64,000 nucleotides of DNA, taken from assembly GCF_003837805.1 (NCBI RefSeq), contig NZ_RQIT01000013.1, positions 62,001-126,000 on the forward strand. Direction: 5' to 3'. Of the stretch, positions 7,086 through 15,518 are shown one piece after another. The position numbers were made by a program, and so were the translations under genes. Within the stretch, counting starts at the first letter, position 1. Each line of letters opens with the position of its first letter. Source of the stretch: Bradyrhizobium sp. RP6 (GTDB taxonomy: Bacteria; Pseudomonadota; Alphaproteobacteria; Rhizobiales; Xanthobacteraceae). Under the pieces are notes generated by a model. The model saw only the letters and a program-made list of their open reading frames with translations. It was not told where the DNA came from and did not search any database.

Positions 7086-8054
7086 ATGGACCGGATCGAT
7101 TGCCTTCGCGCTTTCGTTCGCACCCTCGAAGGCGGCAGCTTCTCGGCGGCGGCCAAGGAGCTCGGCATCGGCCAGCCCGCGATCAGCAAGCGCATCGCGA
7201 TGCTGGAGAGCGAGTTCGGCACGCAGCTGTTCTCTCGCACGACGCGCACGCTGAAACCGACGGCCGAGGCGCACCGCATCTACGATCTCGCGCGCCAGAT
7301 CCTCGACAATTTCGAGATGGCGCGGTCGAGCGTCGAGCAGGCGGCGCCCCGCCCGACAGGCACGCTGCGGATCGGCGTGCCCTCGTCGTTCGGACGGCGC
7401 TACATGATGCCCGTCATCGCCGAGTATGTGCATCATTATCCTGACGTTCGGGTCGACATCCGCTTCAGCGAGCGGTTCGTCAATCTCGTCGAAGAAGGCA
7501 TTGAGCTCGCCCTGCGCATCGGAAACCTGGAGCCGAGCACGCTGGTCGCCCGCCGGCTCGGCACCGTGCAGCGCTATCTGGTTGCGACGCCGACCTATCT
7601 GCACGGCCGCCCGATGCCGCGGACGCCCGACGATCTCGGCTCGCACCAGTGCATCGTCTATTCCAGGATGTCGCCGGCACATCAATGGGCCTTCGAATCC
7701 GAGCATGGCCGTCACGTCGTGTCCATCAACGGACCCATTCACGTCGACGATGCCGATGCGATGCAGGAGGCGACGATGCAGCATCTCGGCATCGCCATCC
7801 TGCCCGACTGGAATGCGGCAGAGGGCCTTCGCAGCGGTGAGCTCGAACATGTGCTGCCGGACTACACCATCGCCGCGCTGCCCCTGCATGCGGTCTATCC
7901 GGAGACGCAGTGGATGTCGCTGCGCGCGCGCAGCTTCCTGGACCTTCTGGTCGCGCGCGCCGATCATTTTTCAAGTGTCTCGGCGCATAACCCTAAGCCG
8001 GTGCGAGCAGTTGACGCCGCTCCTGCCTATGTGCGGGAGCATCACCCACGTTAA
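7086..8054 (+). CDS. LysR family transcriptional regulator
   Basis: The 322-residue protein has an N-terminal winged helix typical of LysR (MDRIDCLRAFVRTLEGGSFS, then AAKELGIGQPAISKRIAMLE and TQLFSRTTRTLKPT) and a C-terminal effector domain from about residue 90 (GTLRIGVPSSFGRRYMMPVI). Within the family it belongs to the common subgroup with VDIRFSERFVNLVEEGIELALRIG. It is divergent from styA, the usual arrangement for a regulator acting on its neighbour, so the likely role is activation of styAB in response to the aromatic substrate or product. The C-terminal tail after about residue 300 is not conserved in the family. Confidence 0.9.
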   Translation: MDRIDCLRAFVRTLEGGSFSAAAKELGIGQPAISKRIAMLESEFGTQLFSRTTRTLKPTAEAHRIYDLARQILDNFEMARSSVEQAAPRPTGTLRIGVPSSFGRRYMMPVIAEYVHHYPDVRVDIRFSERFVNLVEEGIELALRIGNLEPSTLVARRLGTVQRYLVATPTYLHGRPMPRTPDDLGSHQCIVYSRMSPAHQWAFESEHGRHVVSINGPIHVDDADAMQEATMQHLGIAILPDWNAAEGLRSGELEHVLPDYTIAALPLHAVYPETQWMSLRARSFLDLLVARADHFSSVSAHNPKPVRAVDAAPAYVREHHPR

Positions 8055-8156
8055 CCCTGTCGGCAAATGATTCGTCTTGGGGTCGGCAGCCGTCGACAAG
8101 CTGCCTCATTGGCGCGGAGAATTTTCAGCGGCACGAACCTCTGTCAGAGGCGCATT

Positions 8157-8630
8157 ATGCTGAGAATGGCGTTGTTGGGCCTCCTCATCCTGTTGAGTGC
8201 AGGGGTGCTGTCGGCAATGGAGCTGACAGCGCCACCGCGTCGCGCAGCCGCGATCGTGCAGCCGCCTGCCGAGCAAGACGCGGGCATTTCTGCTGCACAC
8301 TATGCCTTGGCGAAGGCTGATCGCCTCGACCTTGCCGCGGTGAGCAGCGCGATGCCGGCACAGACTGCTCCGGTCGAAGACCGCGTTGCTCCGCCGGAAG
8401 TGCCCCATGTCGGCTCGCCCCACCCGGAGCGGGTCGTCCGTCATCGCCACACTCCGAAGAAGATCGTGACCGCGGAACGTCCCAAGCCCAAGCCGAAGCC
8501 GAAGCCAATTGCAGTCAAGCGAACTGCCGACGCCCAGCGCTCGGGGCCGGTAAACGATTCCGCGTTCTGTCGCCTCAAAGCGTTTGGCGGCTTGCGCAAG
8601 GCGTTGAACTTGACCGGCTGCGACATCTGA
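8157..8630 (+). CDS. secreted or membrane-anchored hypothetical protein
   Basis: I do not recognise this 157-residue protein. It starts with a strong hydrophobic segment (MALLGLLILLSAGVLSAM) that is either a signal peptide or a single anchor. The middle is disordered, rich in Pro, Lys and His, with a KPKPKPKP run near residue 115. The C-terminus is short and compact, with a cysteine pair (FCRLKAFGGLRKALNLTGC) at the end, which may form a disulfide outside the membrane. ATG at 8157 was chosen over a start 30 codons upstream because AGAGG lies six bases before it and the signal peptide begins there. It sits alone between the LysR gene and the luciferase-like gene. Confidence 0.6.
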   Translation: MLRMALLGLLILLSAGVLSAMELTAPPRRAAAIVQPPAEQDAGISAAHYALAKADRLDLAAVSSAMPAQTAPVEDRVAPPEVPHVGSPHPERVVRHRHTPKKIVTAERPKPKPKPKPIAVKRTADAQRSGPVNDSAFCRLKAFGGLRKALNLTGCDI

Positions 8631-8795
8631 GGACGTTTCTCCGCAGGGCAGAGCGACATCGAACGATCCGAGGTCGTGGTCCGCCGTACGACGGAAACAC
8701 CAGCAGGCCCGAACGGTGCGCTACGCACGCCTCGCTGCCACCTTTCCGCCCGTCGACGTCTCGCAAACCCATTCGATCATTCATATGTTACCTTC

Positions 8796-9818
8796 ATGAA
8801 AAAGATCGGATTCCTCTCCTTCGGGCACTGGACACCCTCGCCGCAATCGCAGACCCGCTCTGCGGCCGACACCTTGCTGCAGTCGATCGAGCTTGCGGTC
8901 GCGGCCGAGCAGCTGGGGGCCGACGGCGCCTATTTCCGCGTCCACCACTTCGCGCGGCAGCTCGCCTCGCCCTTCCCGCTGCTTGCGGCCGTCGGCGCCA
9001 GGACCAGCGGGATCGAGATCGGCACGGCCGTGATCGACATGCGCTATGAGAACCCGCTCTACATGGTGGAGGACGCAGGCAGCGCCGATCTCATCGCCGG
9101 CGGCCGGCTGCAGCTCGGCATCAGCCGCGGCTCGCCGGAGCAGGTGATCGACGGCTGGCGCTATTTCGGCTATCAGCCGGCCGAGGGCCAGAGCGATGCC
9201 GACATGGGCCGGCGCCATGCGGAGGTCTTTCTCGACCTGCTCCGCGGCGAAGGTTTTGCCGAGCCCAATCCGCAGCCGATGTTTCCCAATCCGCCGGGGC
9301 TGCTCCGCCTCGAGCCGCATGCGCAAGGCCTGCGCGAGCGCATCTGGTGGGGCGCCGGCTCGAACGCCACCGCGGTGTGGGCGGCGAAGCTCGGCATGAA
9401 CCTGCAGAGCTCGACGCTGAAGAACGACGAGACCGGCGAAGCCTTCCATGTGCAGCAGGCCGCTCAGATCCGAAGCTTTCGCGCGGCATGGAAGGAGGCC
9501 GGCCACGCCCGCGAGCCGCGCGTGTCCGTCAGCCGCAGTATCTTCGCACTGATGAACGATCGCGACCGCGCCTATTTCGGCGGAGAGCGCGGCGGCGAAG
9601 ACCAGATCGGCTTCATCGACCCGCACACCCGCGCGATCTTCGGCCGGAGTTATGCGGCGGAGCCGGATGTGCTGATCGAGCAGCTGCGGCAGGACGAGGC
9701 GATCGCGGAGGCGGATACGCTGCTGCTGACGATTCCGAACCAGCTCGGGGTCGATTACTGCGCACATGCGATCGAGGCGATCTTGAAGCACGTCGCGCCG
9801 GCGCTCGGCTGGCGGTGA
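8796..9818 (+). CDS. LLM-class flavin-dependent oxidoreductase (luciferase-like)
   Basis: The 340-residue protein has the TIM-barrel luciferase-like pattern: an N-terminal strand (KKIGFLSFGHW), the AEQLGADGAYFRVHHF segment, the IEIGTAVIDMRYENPLYMVEDA stretch and GRLQLGISRGSPEQV, which forms the flavin phosphate site. Such enzymes use reduced FMN or F420-like flavins to oxidise diverse substrates; in this subgroup the substrate is usually unknown. It needs an external flavin reductase, and the StyB-like protein nearby is a formal possibility but is in a different operon. ATG at 8796 follows an out-of-frame ATG at 8785. The following lipoprotein gene is co-oriented but 99 bases away. Confidence 0.85.
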   Translation: MKKIGFLSFGHWTPSPQSQTRSAADTLLQSIELAVAAEQLGADGAYFRVHHFARQLASPFPLLAAVGARTSGIEIGTAVIDMRYENPLYMVEDAGSADLIAGGRLQLGISRGSPEQVIDGWRYFGYQPAEGQSDADMGRRHAEVFLDLLRGEGFAEPNPQPMFPNPPGLLRLEPHAQGLRERIWWGAGSNATAVWAAKLGMNLQSSTLKNDETGEAFHVQQAAQIRSFRAAWKEAGHAREPRVSVSRSIFALMNDRDRAYFGGERGGEDQIGFIDPHTRAIFGRSYAAEPDVLIEQLRQDEAIAEADTLLLTIPNQLGVDYCAHAIEAILKHVAPALGWR

Positions 9819-9917
9819 CATGAACTGGTGCGGCACGACCAGAAGTCGCGATTGACTTCGTGCACTACCCCCGCCAATGATCCCTTGGGGACTGTTGGAC
9901 TGAATCAGGGGGTTGGA

Positions 9918-10379
9918 ATGGGCTTGCGTCCAGGGATCTTCGTTGCGGCGTTCTTGCTTGTGGGGTGTGCATCAGGGCCGATGGGCAGCGCGGCTCTGAC
10001 AGATAACGTCAATGCAAATACCGCACGGCTGGTGGTCTATCGCTCATCCGCCCTGGGTTTCGCAGTCCAGCCAAGCTATGCGGTCGATGGACGCGTCATT
10101 GGCGGCAGCCAGGCTGCGGGGTTCGTCGCCTGCGAGCTGCCTCCGGGCCGCCACGAGGTTGCAGTCAACAATCTTCCGCTGAGCAGCAATCTGTTCGGGC
10201 AAGGAAGCGAGAAGGTGAGCCTCGATCTGCGTGCCGGCAGCACCACCTACCTCTCCGCCCAACCGCAGATGGGAATCGTCACGCCCGGCGCAATCACGTT
10301 GATCCAGGTCACGGAAAGCCAGGGCCGTGCCGACGTGGCCAGCTTGCATCAGAGCAACAGCTCATGTGGCAAGGCTTGA
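9918..10379 (+). CDS. lipoprotein, DUF2846-like
   Basis: A 153-residue precursor with a clear lipoprotein signal: positive start (MGLRPG), hydrophobic core and lipobox LVGC with the modified Cys near residue 17, so it should be anchored in a membrane. The mature part begins with a NTARLVVYRSSALGF segment and continues with GRVIGGSQAAGFVACELPPGRHEV, a pattern like the DUF2846 beta-sandwich proteins that share an ARLyvYR opening and a GxY/HxL PG turn. Its function is unknown. ATG at 9918 was chosen because AGGGGG is a few bases upstream and the lipobox is then correctly placed. A GC-rich hairpin follows between it and the convergent gene. Confidence 0.72.
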   Translation: MGLRPGIFVAAFLLVGCASGPMGSAALTDNVNANTARLVVYRSSALGFAVQPSYAVDGRVIGGSQAAGFVACELPPGRHEVAVNNLPLSSNLFGQGSEKVSLDLRAGSTTYLSAQPQMGIVTPGAITLIQVTESQGRADVASLHQSNSSCGKA

Positions 10380-10409
10380 TCTGAGGCGCGCTTTGCGGTT
10401 TCCCGAGGA

Positions 10410-10425
10410 GCCCGCCCAAGCGGGC
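10410..10425. terminator. GC-rich hairpin between convergent genes
   Basis: GCCCGC and GCGGGC pair around a CCAA loop between the lipoprotein gene and the convergent aminotransferase gene. No T-run follows on either strand, so a role as a terminator is only likely from position. Confidence 0.35.
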
Positions 10426-10482
10426 GTCTCGAATGGCCGCACGAGACTGCTCTCAAATTTGGTTTGCTATCCGCGCCAGCCT

Positions 10483-11802
10483 TCACCCCGTCTTCGTGCC
10501 GGTGATGATGGCCAGCGCCTCGACGAGGCGGTCGAGATCGGCCTCATCGGTAAAGAGCGACGGAGTCACGCGGATGCACTGGCCTTTGGCGACGCCGGCC
10601 CGGCGCACCGTCAGGATCTTGTAGCCGTCCCTGAGCTTCACCACCGTCGCGTCGTTGTCGGGCTTGCTGGTCTTGCCGGCAAGACGGAAGGACGTGATCG
10701 CGCCATATGAGCCGGCTTCATCGGGCGTCAGAATCTCGATGTCCTTGAATCCGCGGACGCGGCTGACCCAGGAGTCGCGCAGATGACGCAGGCGGGCCTG
10801 CTTTGCCGCCGCGCCGATCTGCTGATGCAGCGCCAGGGCCGTGGGCACCGTCAGCACCGTGGCGAAATTGACCGTGCCGGTATGCACCCGCGAGCGGATG
10901 TCGCTTTCCGGAAAATCCTCGTCGCCCATGTCGCGATCGATGGCCGCGAGGCGGTCCTTCCTGATGTAGAGGAAGCCGACGCCGAGCGGCGCGCCGATCC
11001 ATTTGTGCAGATTGAATCCGACAAAATCGGCCTCGAGCTCGCTCACCCGGAAGTCGATCTGTCCCCAGGAATGGGCGGCATCGACGATGGTGTCGATGCC
11101 CTTGGCCTTCGCCATTCGGGCGATCTCGGCGACCGGCATGACGAAGCCGGTGCGGTGGCTGACATGGGTCAACAGGAGAAGTCTCGTCTTCGGGTTCGCC
11201 TCGATGGCGCGGACATAGGCGTCGAGCACCGCCTGGCGGGTGGCCGGCTCCGGCACGTCGAACTTGACCACGTCGACGCCGCGGCGCGCCTTCAGCGCGT
11301 TCATCGCATACTGCATCGAATCATAGTCGAGGTCGGCATAGAGCACGCCATCGCCGGGCTTCAGCCTGTTGTAGCCGCCGATGAGAAGCTGAAGCGCCTC
11401 GGTCGCGCCGCGGGTCAGCGCGATCTCCTCAGGCAGCGCGCCGACCGCTTCCGCCACCCTGGCGCGTACGGCCTCGAAATCGGTCCCCGCGCGCAGCCGC
11501 GCGTAATAGGTGTTCTGATAGTTGACCATGTCGGACTGGCGGATGAACTCGCGCCTCACGGGCTCGGCCATGATGCCCCAATAGCCGTTCTCGAAATTGA
11601 CGACGTCGGGCGTCACGGCATAGAGCCCCTTCACGGCCGTCCAATAGGGCTTGTCCGTGGCGATCGCGGTCACCGAACCGGTCGGCTGCGCCGGAAGGCC
11701 CTCGGCCGCCATCGCCGGGACCGCAAGCGGCGCCACGGCTGCCGCCGCGAGGCCTTTGAGCATCGAACGGCGGTCAGCCGAAATCGTCTTGATCAGTTGC
11801 AT
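10483..11802 (-). CDS. Tat-exported class V aminotransferase-like PLP enzyme (PvdN/isopenicillin N epimerase type)
   Basis: A 439-residue protein with a twin-arginine-type signal (DRRSMLKGLAAAAVAPLAVPAMA), which suggests folded export to the periplasm. The mature part is a class V aminotransferase-fold enzyme: a TRGATEALQLLIGGY loop, a DAAHSWG motif (Asp241, binding the pyridine nitrogen) and the Schiff-base lysine Lys267 in GFNLHKWIGAPLG. Periplasmic PLP enzymes are rare; the best-known example is PvdN, which tailors pyoverdine in Pseudomonas after Tat export, and it shares this fold. No siderophore or peptide synthetase genes are nearby, so the substrate is open. It stands alone. Cofactor loading before export, as in PvdN, is an inference. 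Confidence 0.8.
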   Translation of the reverse strand: MQLIKTISADRRSMLKGLAAAAVAPLAVPAMAAEGLPAQPTGSVTAIATDKPYWTAVKGLYAVTPDVVNFENGYWGIMAEPVRREFIRQSDMVNYQNTYYARLRAGTDFEAVRARVAEAVGALPEEIALTRGATEALQLLIGGYNRLKPGDGVLYADLDYDSMQYAMNALKARRGVDVVKFDVPEPATRQAVLDAYVRAIEANPKTRLLLLTHVSHRTGFVMPVAEIARMAKAKGIDTIVDAAHSWGQIDFRVSELEADFVGFNLHKWIGAPLGVGFLYIRKDRLAAIDRDMGDEDFPESDIRSRVHTGTVNFATVLTVPTALALHQQIGAAAKQARLRHLRDSWVSRVRGFKDIEILTPDEAGSYGAITSFRLAGKTSKPDNDATVVKLRDGYKILTVRRAGVAKGQCIRVTPSLFTDEADLDRLVEALAIITGTKTG

Positions 11803-12066
11803 GTCAGCTCTCCCCAGAGCGTCTTCGAGCGAAGCGGCGTCCGGCTCCGCGTCAGGAAAACGCGTCTAGCAATCATCCGGAACTCCGTTCCGATGTCGTC
11901 GGAACGGAAGAGGCTCCGGAGCGCCCGGGAAAAGAGCAACGGACCATGCAGCTGAGATGACCGGAGCATGACAATGCGATGATCGCGCAAGGACGCGCAA
12001 TTGTCGGCGAAGAGATTGACAGCAGCATCGCCGCGGCCAGTAGGCCACGGCGCAACGCCGTCATCG

Positions 12067-14205
12067 TCAGACCGCAAGACCCAATGCGCCGCCCTCGGGG
12101 TGCGGCGCCTGCGAGCCCGCAGGCGCATGATTGACGACGAGCCCCGTCGGCACGGCCTCGTACCTCGACAGCGCCGCGGTCACCCGGCGCATCGCGGCCG
12201 AACCGAGCTCGCCGGCGCGCGCCACCAGGACGATCATATCCGCATGCGCGGCTAGGGCGATGGCGTCGGGCTGCAAGGCGAGATTGCCGGCGTGGACGAC
12301 GATCAGGTCGAACTCCGAACGAATATCGTCCTCCGGCCTCGCATCGGGTTTTCGGCCGGCACTCAGGAGCTCCTCGATCGACTGAAGGCCCGCCGTGGTC
12401 GAACCGTCGTGCCATTCGGTCACCGGCGGCTGGTGACTTGCGAACTCCGGCTGGAGCCGGATCAGCACGCTCATCATGCCCCGATTCACGGCGGCGCGAT
12501 TGAGGGAGCGCGCAACCGTGTTGCCGCCTGCGCTCTTGCCGACCGACAACACCAGCGCGACCTTGCAGCCGCGCACCGGCACTCGATCGATGCGTTCGAG
12601 CAGCGGCCGCAGATGGGCGGCGAGATCGAGCTCGGCCGAAGTGGCAACCGGTTTTTGCCAGACGGTACTGGTCCCGGCTCCGGACGCCAGCTCGGGGATG
12701 CGGGCCCAGACGGCAAGGCTGGGCATCGGCTCGGGCCCGGCGGCCGGCGGCGGCTGGGCTGGCCGGCCGGGCGTCTCCTTCGCGTCCACGGATGCAGGCG
12801 CCTGAACGGACATCGGCTTGTCGGCGGACGCGCTCGTCATCACCGCAACGGCGCCGGTCGACGTCAACAGCGAGCCGATCGCCAGCGCCGCGAGCAGCAA
12901 GGCGAGCGGCGGACGCGTCGAGCGCAGCGGCGGAATGGCGATCGAGGCGACCTTGGTCTGGGACGCCTGCAACTGACGCTGCTCGTTGGTGGTCTTGAAC
13001 CGCGACAGGAACTGCTCGTAGATGTTCCTGTTGGCATCGGCGTCGCGCTGCAGCTCCTGCAGCTTCACCAGTGCCTGGCCATCGACCAGTATCTTCGTCT
13101 CGACCGCCTTGAGCTGCTTTTCCAGCGCGTTCTGCTGCTCGCGCTGGGCCTCATATTCCGATTTCGCCGTGTCGATGTTCTTCTTCCGCTCGATCTCGAT
13201 CTGCCGGTTGATATCGGCGAGCTGGCTGTAGGAGATCGCGAGGTCGGGATGCCGATCGCCATACACCGCCTTCTTCTGCGCGATCTGGTCGTTCAAGGCC
13301 GAGCGCTGCGCGCGCAGCATGCTCAGCAGGTCCTGCTTCACCGGCCCTTCGACATTGGCCTTGAGGTCGCGTTGCACCTGCTCGTAGCGCGCCTTGGCCT
13401 CCTCGGTGCGCGCGCGGGCGGCGGAGACCTGCTGGGACAAATCGGTCACCCGCAATTGCTGCGTGGTGGATTCCTTGCCGGCATTGACGATGTTGTGTTC
13501 GAGCCGAAAGGCGGCGACGGCATCTTCCGACGCGCGCAGGCGCTCGTTCAGCGTCTTCAGCCGGTCCTTGAGCCAGTCGGCGGCCTCGTCGGTTGCCTCG
13601 GTGCGAACGCGGCCCTGGCTGGCAACGAATGCCTCGGCGATCGCATTGGCGTAGTAAGCGGCCCGTTCGGGCCGGTTCGAGGTGAAGGAGATCGCAATGA
13701 CGTAGGTGAGCCCGCGCCGGGTGATCTCGAGGCGCTTGCGGAATCTTTCGAGCAGGCGCGTCATGTCGGTATAGCCGCCCGCGATGTCCTCGTCGTCCGC
13801 GATCTTGAGCTGCTCGATCAGGGGACGGAGAAAACCATCGGATTTTGCAATCTCGATCTGGCTCTGAAGCGCCGCGGCATCCTGGCCGATGCCCGGCAGC
13901 ACCTCCTGATCCGAGGTCACGCGCAGCTCGCGGGGATCGAGCACGACCAGGGCGGTCGCGGCGTAGCGGACCGGAAGAATCATCAGGACGACGATGCCGA
14001 GGGCGAACAGCACCAGGGCCAGCGTCAGAATGCGCCGGCCGTTCTCGCGCAGAAAGGAGAGTGTACCGGAGACGGTCAGCGATCCCTTGATCAGGGCGGG
14101 CCCGATGCCGTCAGGCTTCACCTTCGCAGCCCGCGGCGCTTCCCACGAAGCCGCTTGCTCCGTCGGGGCGATGCTTCGCGGAGATGCGCGGCTACCGAAC
14201 GCCAT
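12067..14205 (-). CDS. GumC/ExoP-like polysaccharide chain-length protein with a degenerate kinase domain
   Basis: The 712-residue protein has the Wzz/GumC layout: a first membrane segment near residues 58-76, a periplasmic part with long coiled coils (about 200-400) and the co-polymerase helix ending in QASQTKVASIAIPPLRSTRPP, then a second membrane segment near 430-450 and a cytoplasmic C-terminal domain of the bacterial tyrosine-kinase type. In that domain the Walker A loop reads VGKSAGGNT with Asn562 in place of the ATP-binding Lys, the A-prime Asp is replaced (VLIRLQPE) and Walker B Asp is His (FDLIVVHAG). No Tyr-rich tail is present. It is therefore very likely an inactive kinase that only regulates chain length or export. 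It stands alone, with no Wzy or Wza nearby. A CtrA-like site lies upstream. The N-terminal start lacks a clear ribosome site. Confidence 0.82.
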   Translation of the reverse strand: MAFGSRASPRSIAPTEQAASWEAPRAAKVKPDGIGPALIKGSLTVSGTLSFLRENGRRILTLALVLFALGIVVLMILPVRYAATALVVLDPRELRVTSDQEVLPGIGQDAAALQSQIEIAKSDGFLRPLIEQLKIADDEDIAGGYTDMTRLLERFRKRLEITRRGLTYVIAISFTSNRPERAAYYANAIAEAFVASQGRVRTEATDEAADWLKDRLKTLNERLRASEDAVAAFRLEHNIVNAGKESTTQQLRVTDLSQQVSAARARTEEAKARYEQVQRDLKANVEGPVKQDLLSMLRAQRSALNDQIAQKKAVYGDRHPDLAISYSQLADINRQIEIERKKNIDTAKSEYEAQREQQNALEKQLKAVETKILVDGQALVKLQELQRDADANRNIYEQFLSRFKTTNEQRQLQASQTKVASIAIPPLRSTRPPLALLLAALAIGSLLTSTGAVAVMTSASADKPMSVQAPASVDAKETPGRPAQPPPAAGPEPMPSLAVWARIPELASGAGTSTVWQKPVATSAELDLAAHLRPLLERIDRVPVRGCKVALVLSVGKSAGGNTVARSLNRAAVNRGMMSVLIRLQPEFASHQPPVTEWHDGSTTAGLQSIEELLSAGRKPDARPEDDIRSEFDLIVVHAGNLALQPDAIALAAHADMIVLVARAGELGSAAMRRVTAALSRYEAVPTGLVVNHAPAGSQAPHPEGGALGLAV

Positions 14206-14271
14206 GGGGTGGGACTCGAAATCAACTGACAGTCATAGCTCAGAGGCTTGCTACACCGTAAATATCCATGG

Positions 14272-14286
14272 TTAACCGACGGTTAC
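14272..14286 (-). promoter_or_regulatory. candidate CtrA-like site upstream of the GumC-like gene
   Basis: TTAA, seven bases, then TTAC: one mismatch to the CtrA TTAA-N7-TTAA consensus. It is centred about 74 bases before the GumC-like start codon and includes a TTAACCAT half-site on the minus strand. The call is by motif alone. Confidence 0.35.
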
Positions 14287-14434
14287 GGCGCGGGGAACGC
14301 GCCACGGCCGGCGATATGGCCATGCCGGCCAACAGTGCCGCCCTCCCGTGTCAGGCGGTTGGATCGCGTGAGAACCGCGCAACCGGTGGAGCCGGAACCC
14401 ATCACCCGGATTGCATCTTGCGATGCGATCGGAC

Positions 14435-14451
14435 CTCTCCCTACGGGAGAG
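14435..14451 (-). terminator. short hairpin behind the dehydrogenase gene
   Basis: CTCTCCC and GGGAGAG are perfect arms with a 3-base loop, 11 bases after the stop of the alcohol dehydrogenase gene. There is no following T-run on the minus strand, so termination is inferred from position. Confidence 0.35.
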
Positions 14452-14461
14452 ATGACGACAC

Positions 14462-15505
14462 TCAGCTGATGTTTAGAAGGATCCGCCCCGATGTGCCGCT
14501 GCGCATCAAATCCAGCGCATCGTTGATATCGTCGAGCGCGAACTCGTGGGTCACGATGCCGCGGTAGCTCACCTTGCCGGCATCGCTGAGGCGAACCAGC
14601 CGCGGGATATCGCGCGCGGGCTGGCATTGCCCGCCTTCCGAGCCCTTCAGCACCTTCTCGAAGTGCAAGGGCAACGTATAGATCTCGGCCTTCTCGCGGG
14701 GCACGCCGACGAGGATGCAGCGACCTTTCTTGGCCGTGATCTCGTAGGCGAGCTCGATCAAGGTCTTGACGCCGGTGGTCTCGACGACCTTGTCGGGTCC
14801 GTCGGCCCCCGTGATGGAGCGAACCGCGGCGGCCACATCCTTCACCGCCTCGGAGTTGATGGTGTGGGTGGCGCCGAAATCCATCGCCATCGCCAGCTTG
14901 TTGTCGAGGCGGTCGATGGCAATGACCGGCCAGGCGCCGACCATCGCGGCAAATTGCACGATGTTCAATCCGACTCCGCCGACGCCGAACACGACGACGG
15001 CTTCGCCGATGGCGATCTGCGCATCGTTGTTGACGACGCCGAGCGCGGTCGTGACCGCGCAGCCGAGCAGCGGCGCGCTGGTGCGATCGATCGAGGCGGG
15101 AACGGGCGTGACGCGGTTCTCCGACACCACGGCATATTCGTTGAAGGTGGTGACCCAGCCGGCGTTGAGTCGCTCGCCGCGCCAGGAATAGACCGGCGTG
15201 TTGGACTGGATGCCCTTGCCCGGCCGCCAGTGCATGACGACCGTGTCGCCCTGCTTGCAAGAGACGACGCCGGGTCCGGTTTCGACGATGGTTGCCAGCG
15301 CCTCGTGCCCCAGAAGGTGCGGCAGGAACTTGTCGACCCCCTTGACGGCGTCGATCTCGTTGATCTGCGCGCCGCAGATGCTCGAAGTGTGCACATGCGC
15401 AAGCACCTGGCCGTGCTCGAGCGTATCCGGCAGGGTGAATTCGTCGACAACCAGCGGCTTGCCGGATTCGACGAGGATTGCCGCCTTGGCAGTCTTGATC
15501 TCCAT
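14462..15505 (-). CDS. zinc-dependent alcohol dehydrogenase family protein
   Basis: The 347-residue medium-chain dehydrogenase has the GroES-like catalytic half with the zinc-site residues in SICGAQINE (Cys near 44), GHEALA (His and Glu near 65) and LLGCAVTTALG, then a Rossmann domain with GVGGVGLNIVQFAAMVGA and an acidic residue in VIAIDRLDNK favouring NAD. The lobe that normally binds the structural zinc with four cysteines is shortened and has none (SCKQGDTVVMHWRPGKG), so only the catalytic zinc is expected. The gene follows the methyltransferase gene by 13 bases, so the two form an operon and probably act in one pathway, perhaps on a sugar or a precursor for the cell surface; this is an inference from the nearby GumC-like gene. 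Confidence 0.82.
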   Translation of the reverse strand: MEIKTAKAAILVESGKPLVVDEFTLPDTLEHGQVLAHVHTSSICGAQINEIDAVKGVDKFLPHLLGHEALATIVETGPGVVSCKQGDTVVMHWRPGKGIQSNTPVYSWRGERLNAGWVTTFNEYAVVSENRVTPVPASIDRTSAPLLGCAVTTALGVVNNDAQIAIGEAVVVFGVGGVGLNIVQFAAMVGAWPVIAIDRLDNKLAMAMDFGATHTINSEAVKDVAAAVRSITGADGPDKVVETTGVKTLIELAYEITAKKGRCILVGVPREKAEIYTLPLHFEKVLKGSEGGQCQPARDIPRLVRLSDAGKVSYRGIVTHEFALDDINDALDLMRSGTSGRILLNIS

Positions 15506-15518
15506 CAGCAGCGCCCGG

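Noticed and set aside
12292..14229. 645-codon plus-strand ORF antisense to the GumC-like gene
   Set aside because: Arg/His/Asp-rich shadow of a high-GC gene; the minus-strand protein has clear domains.
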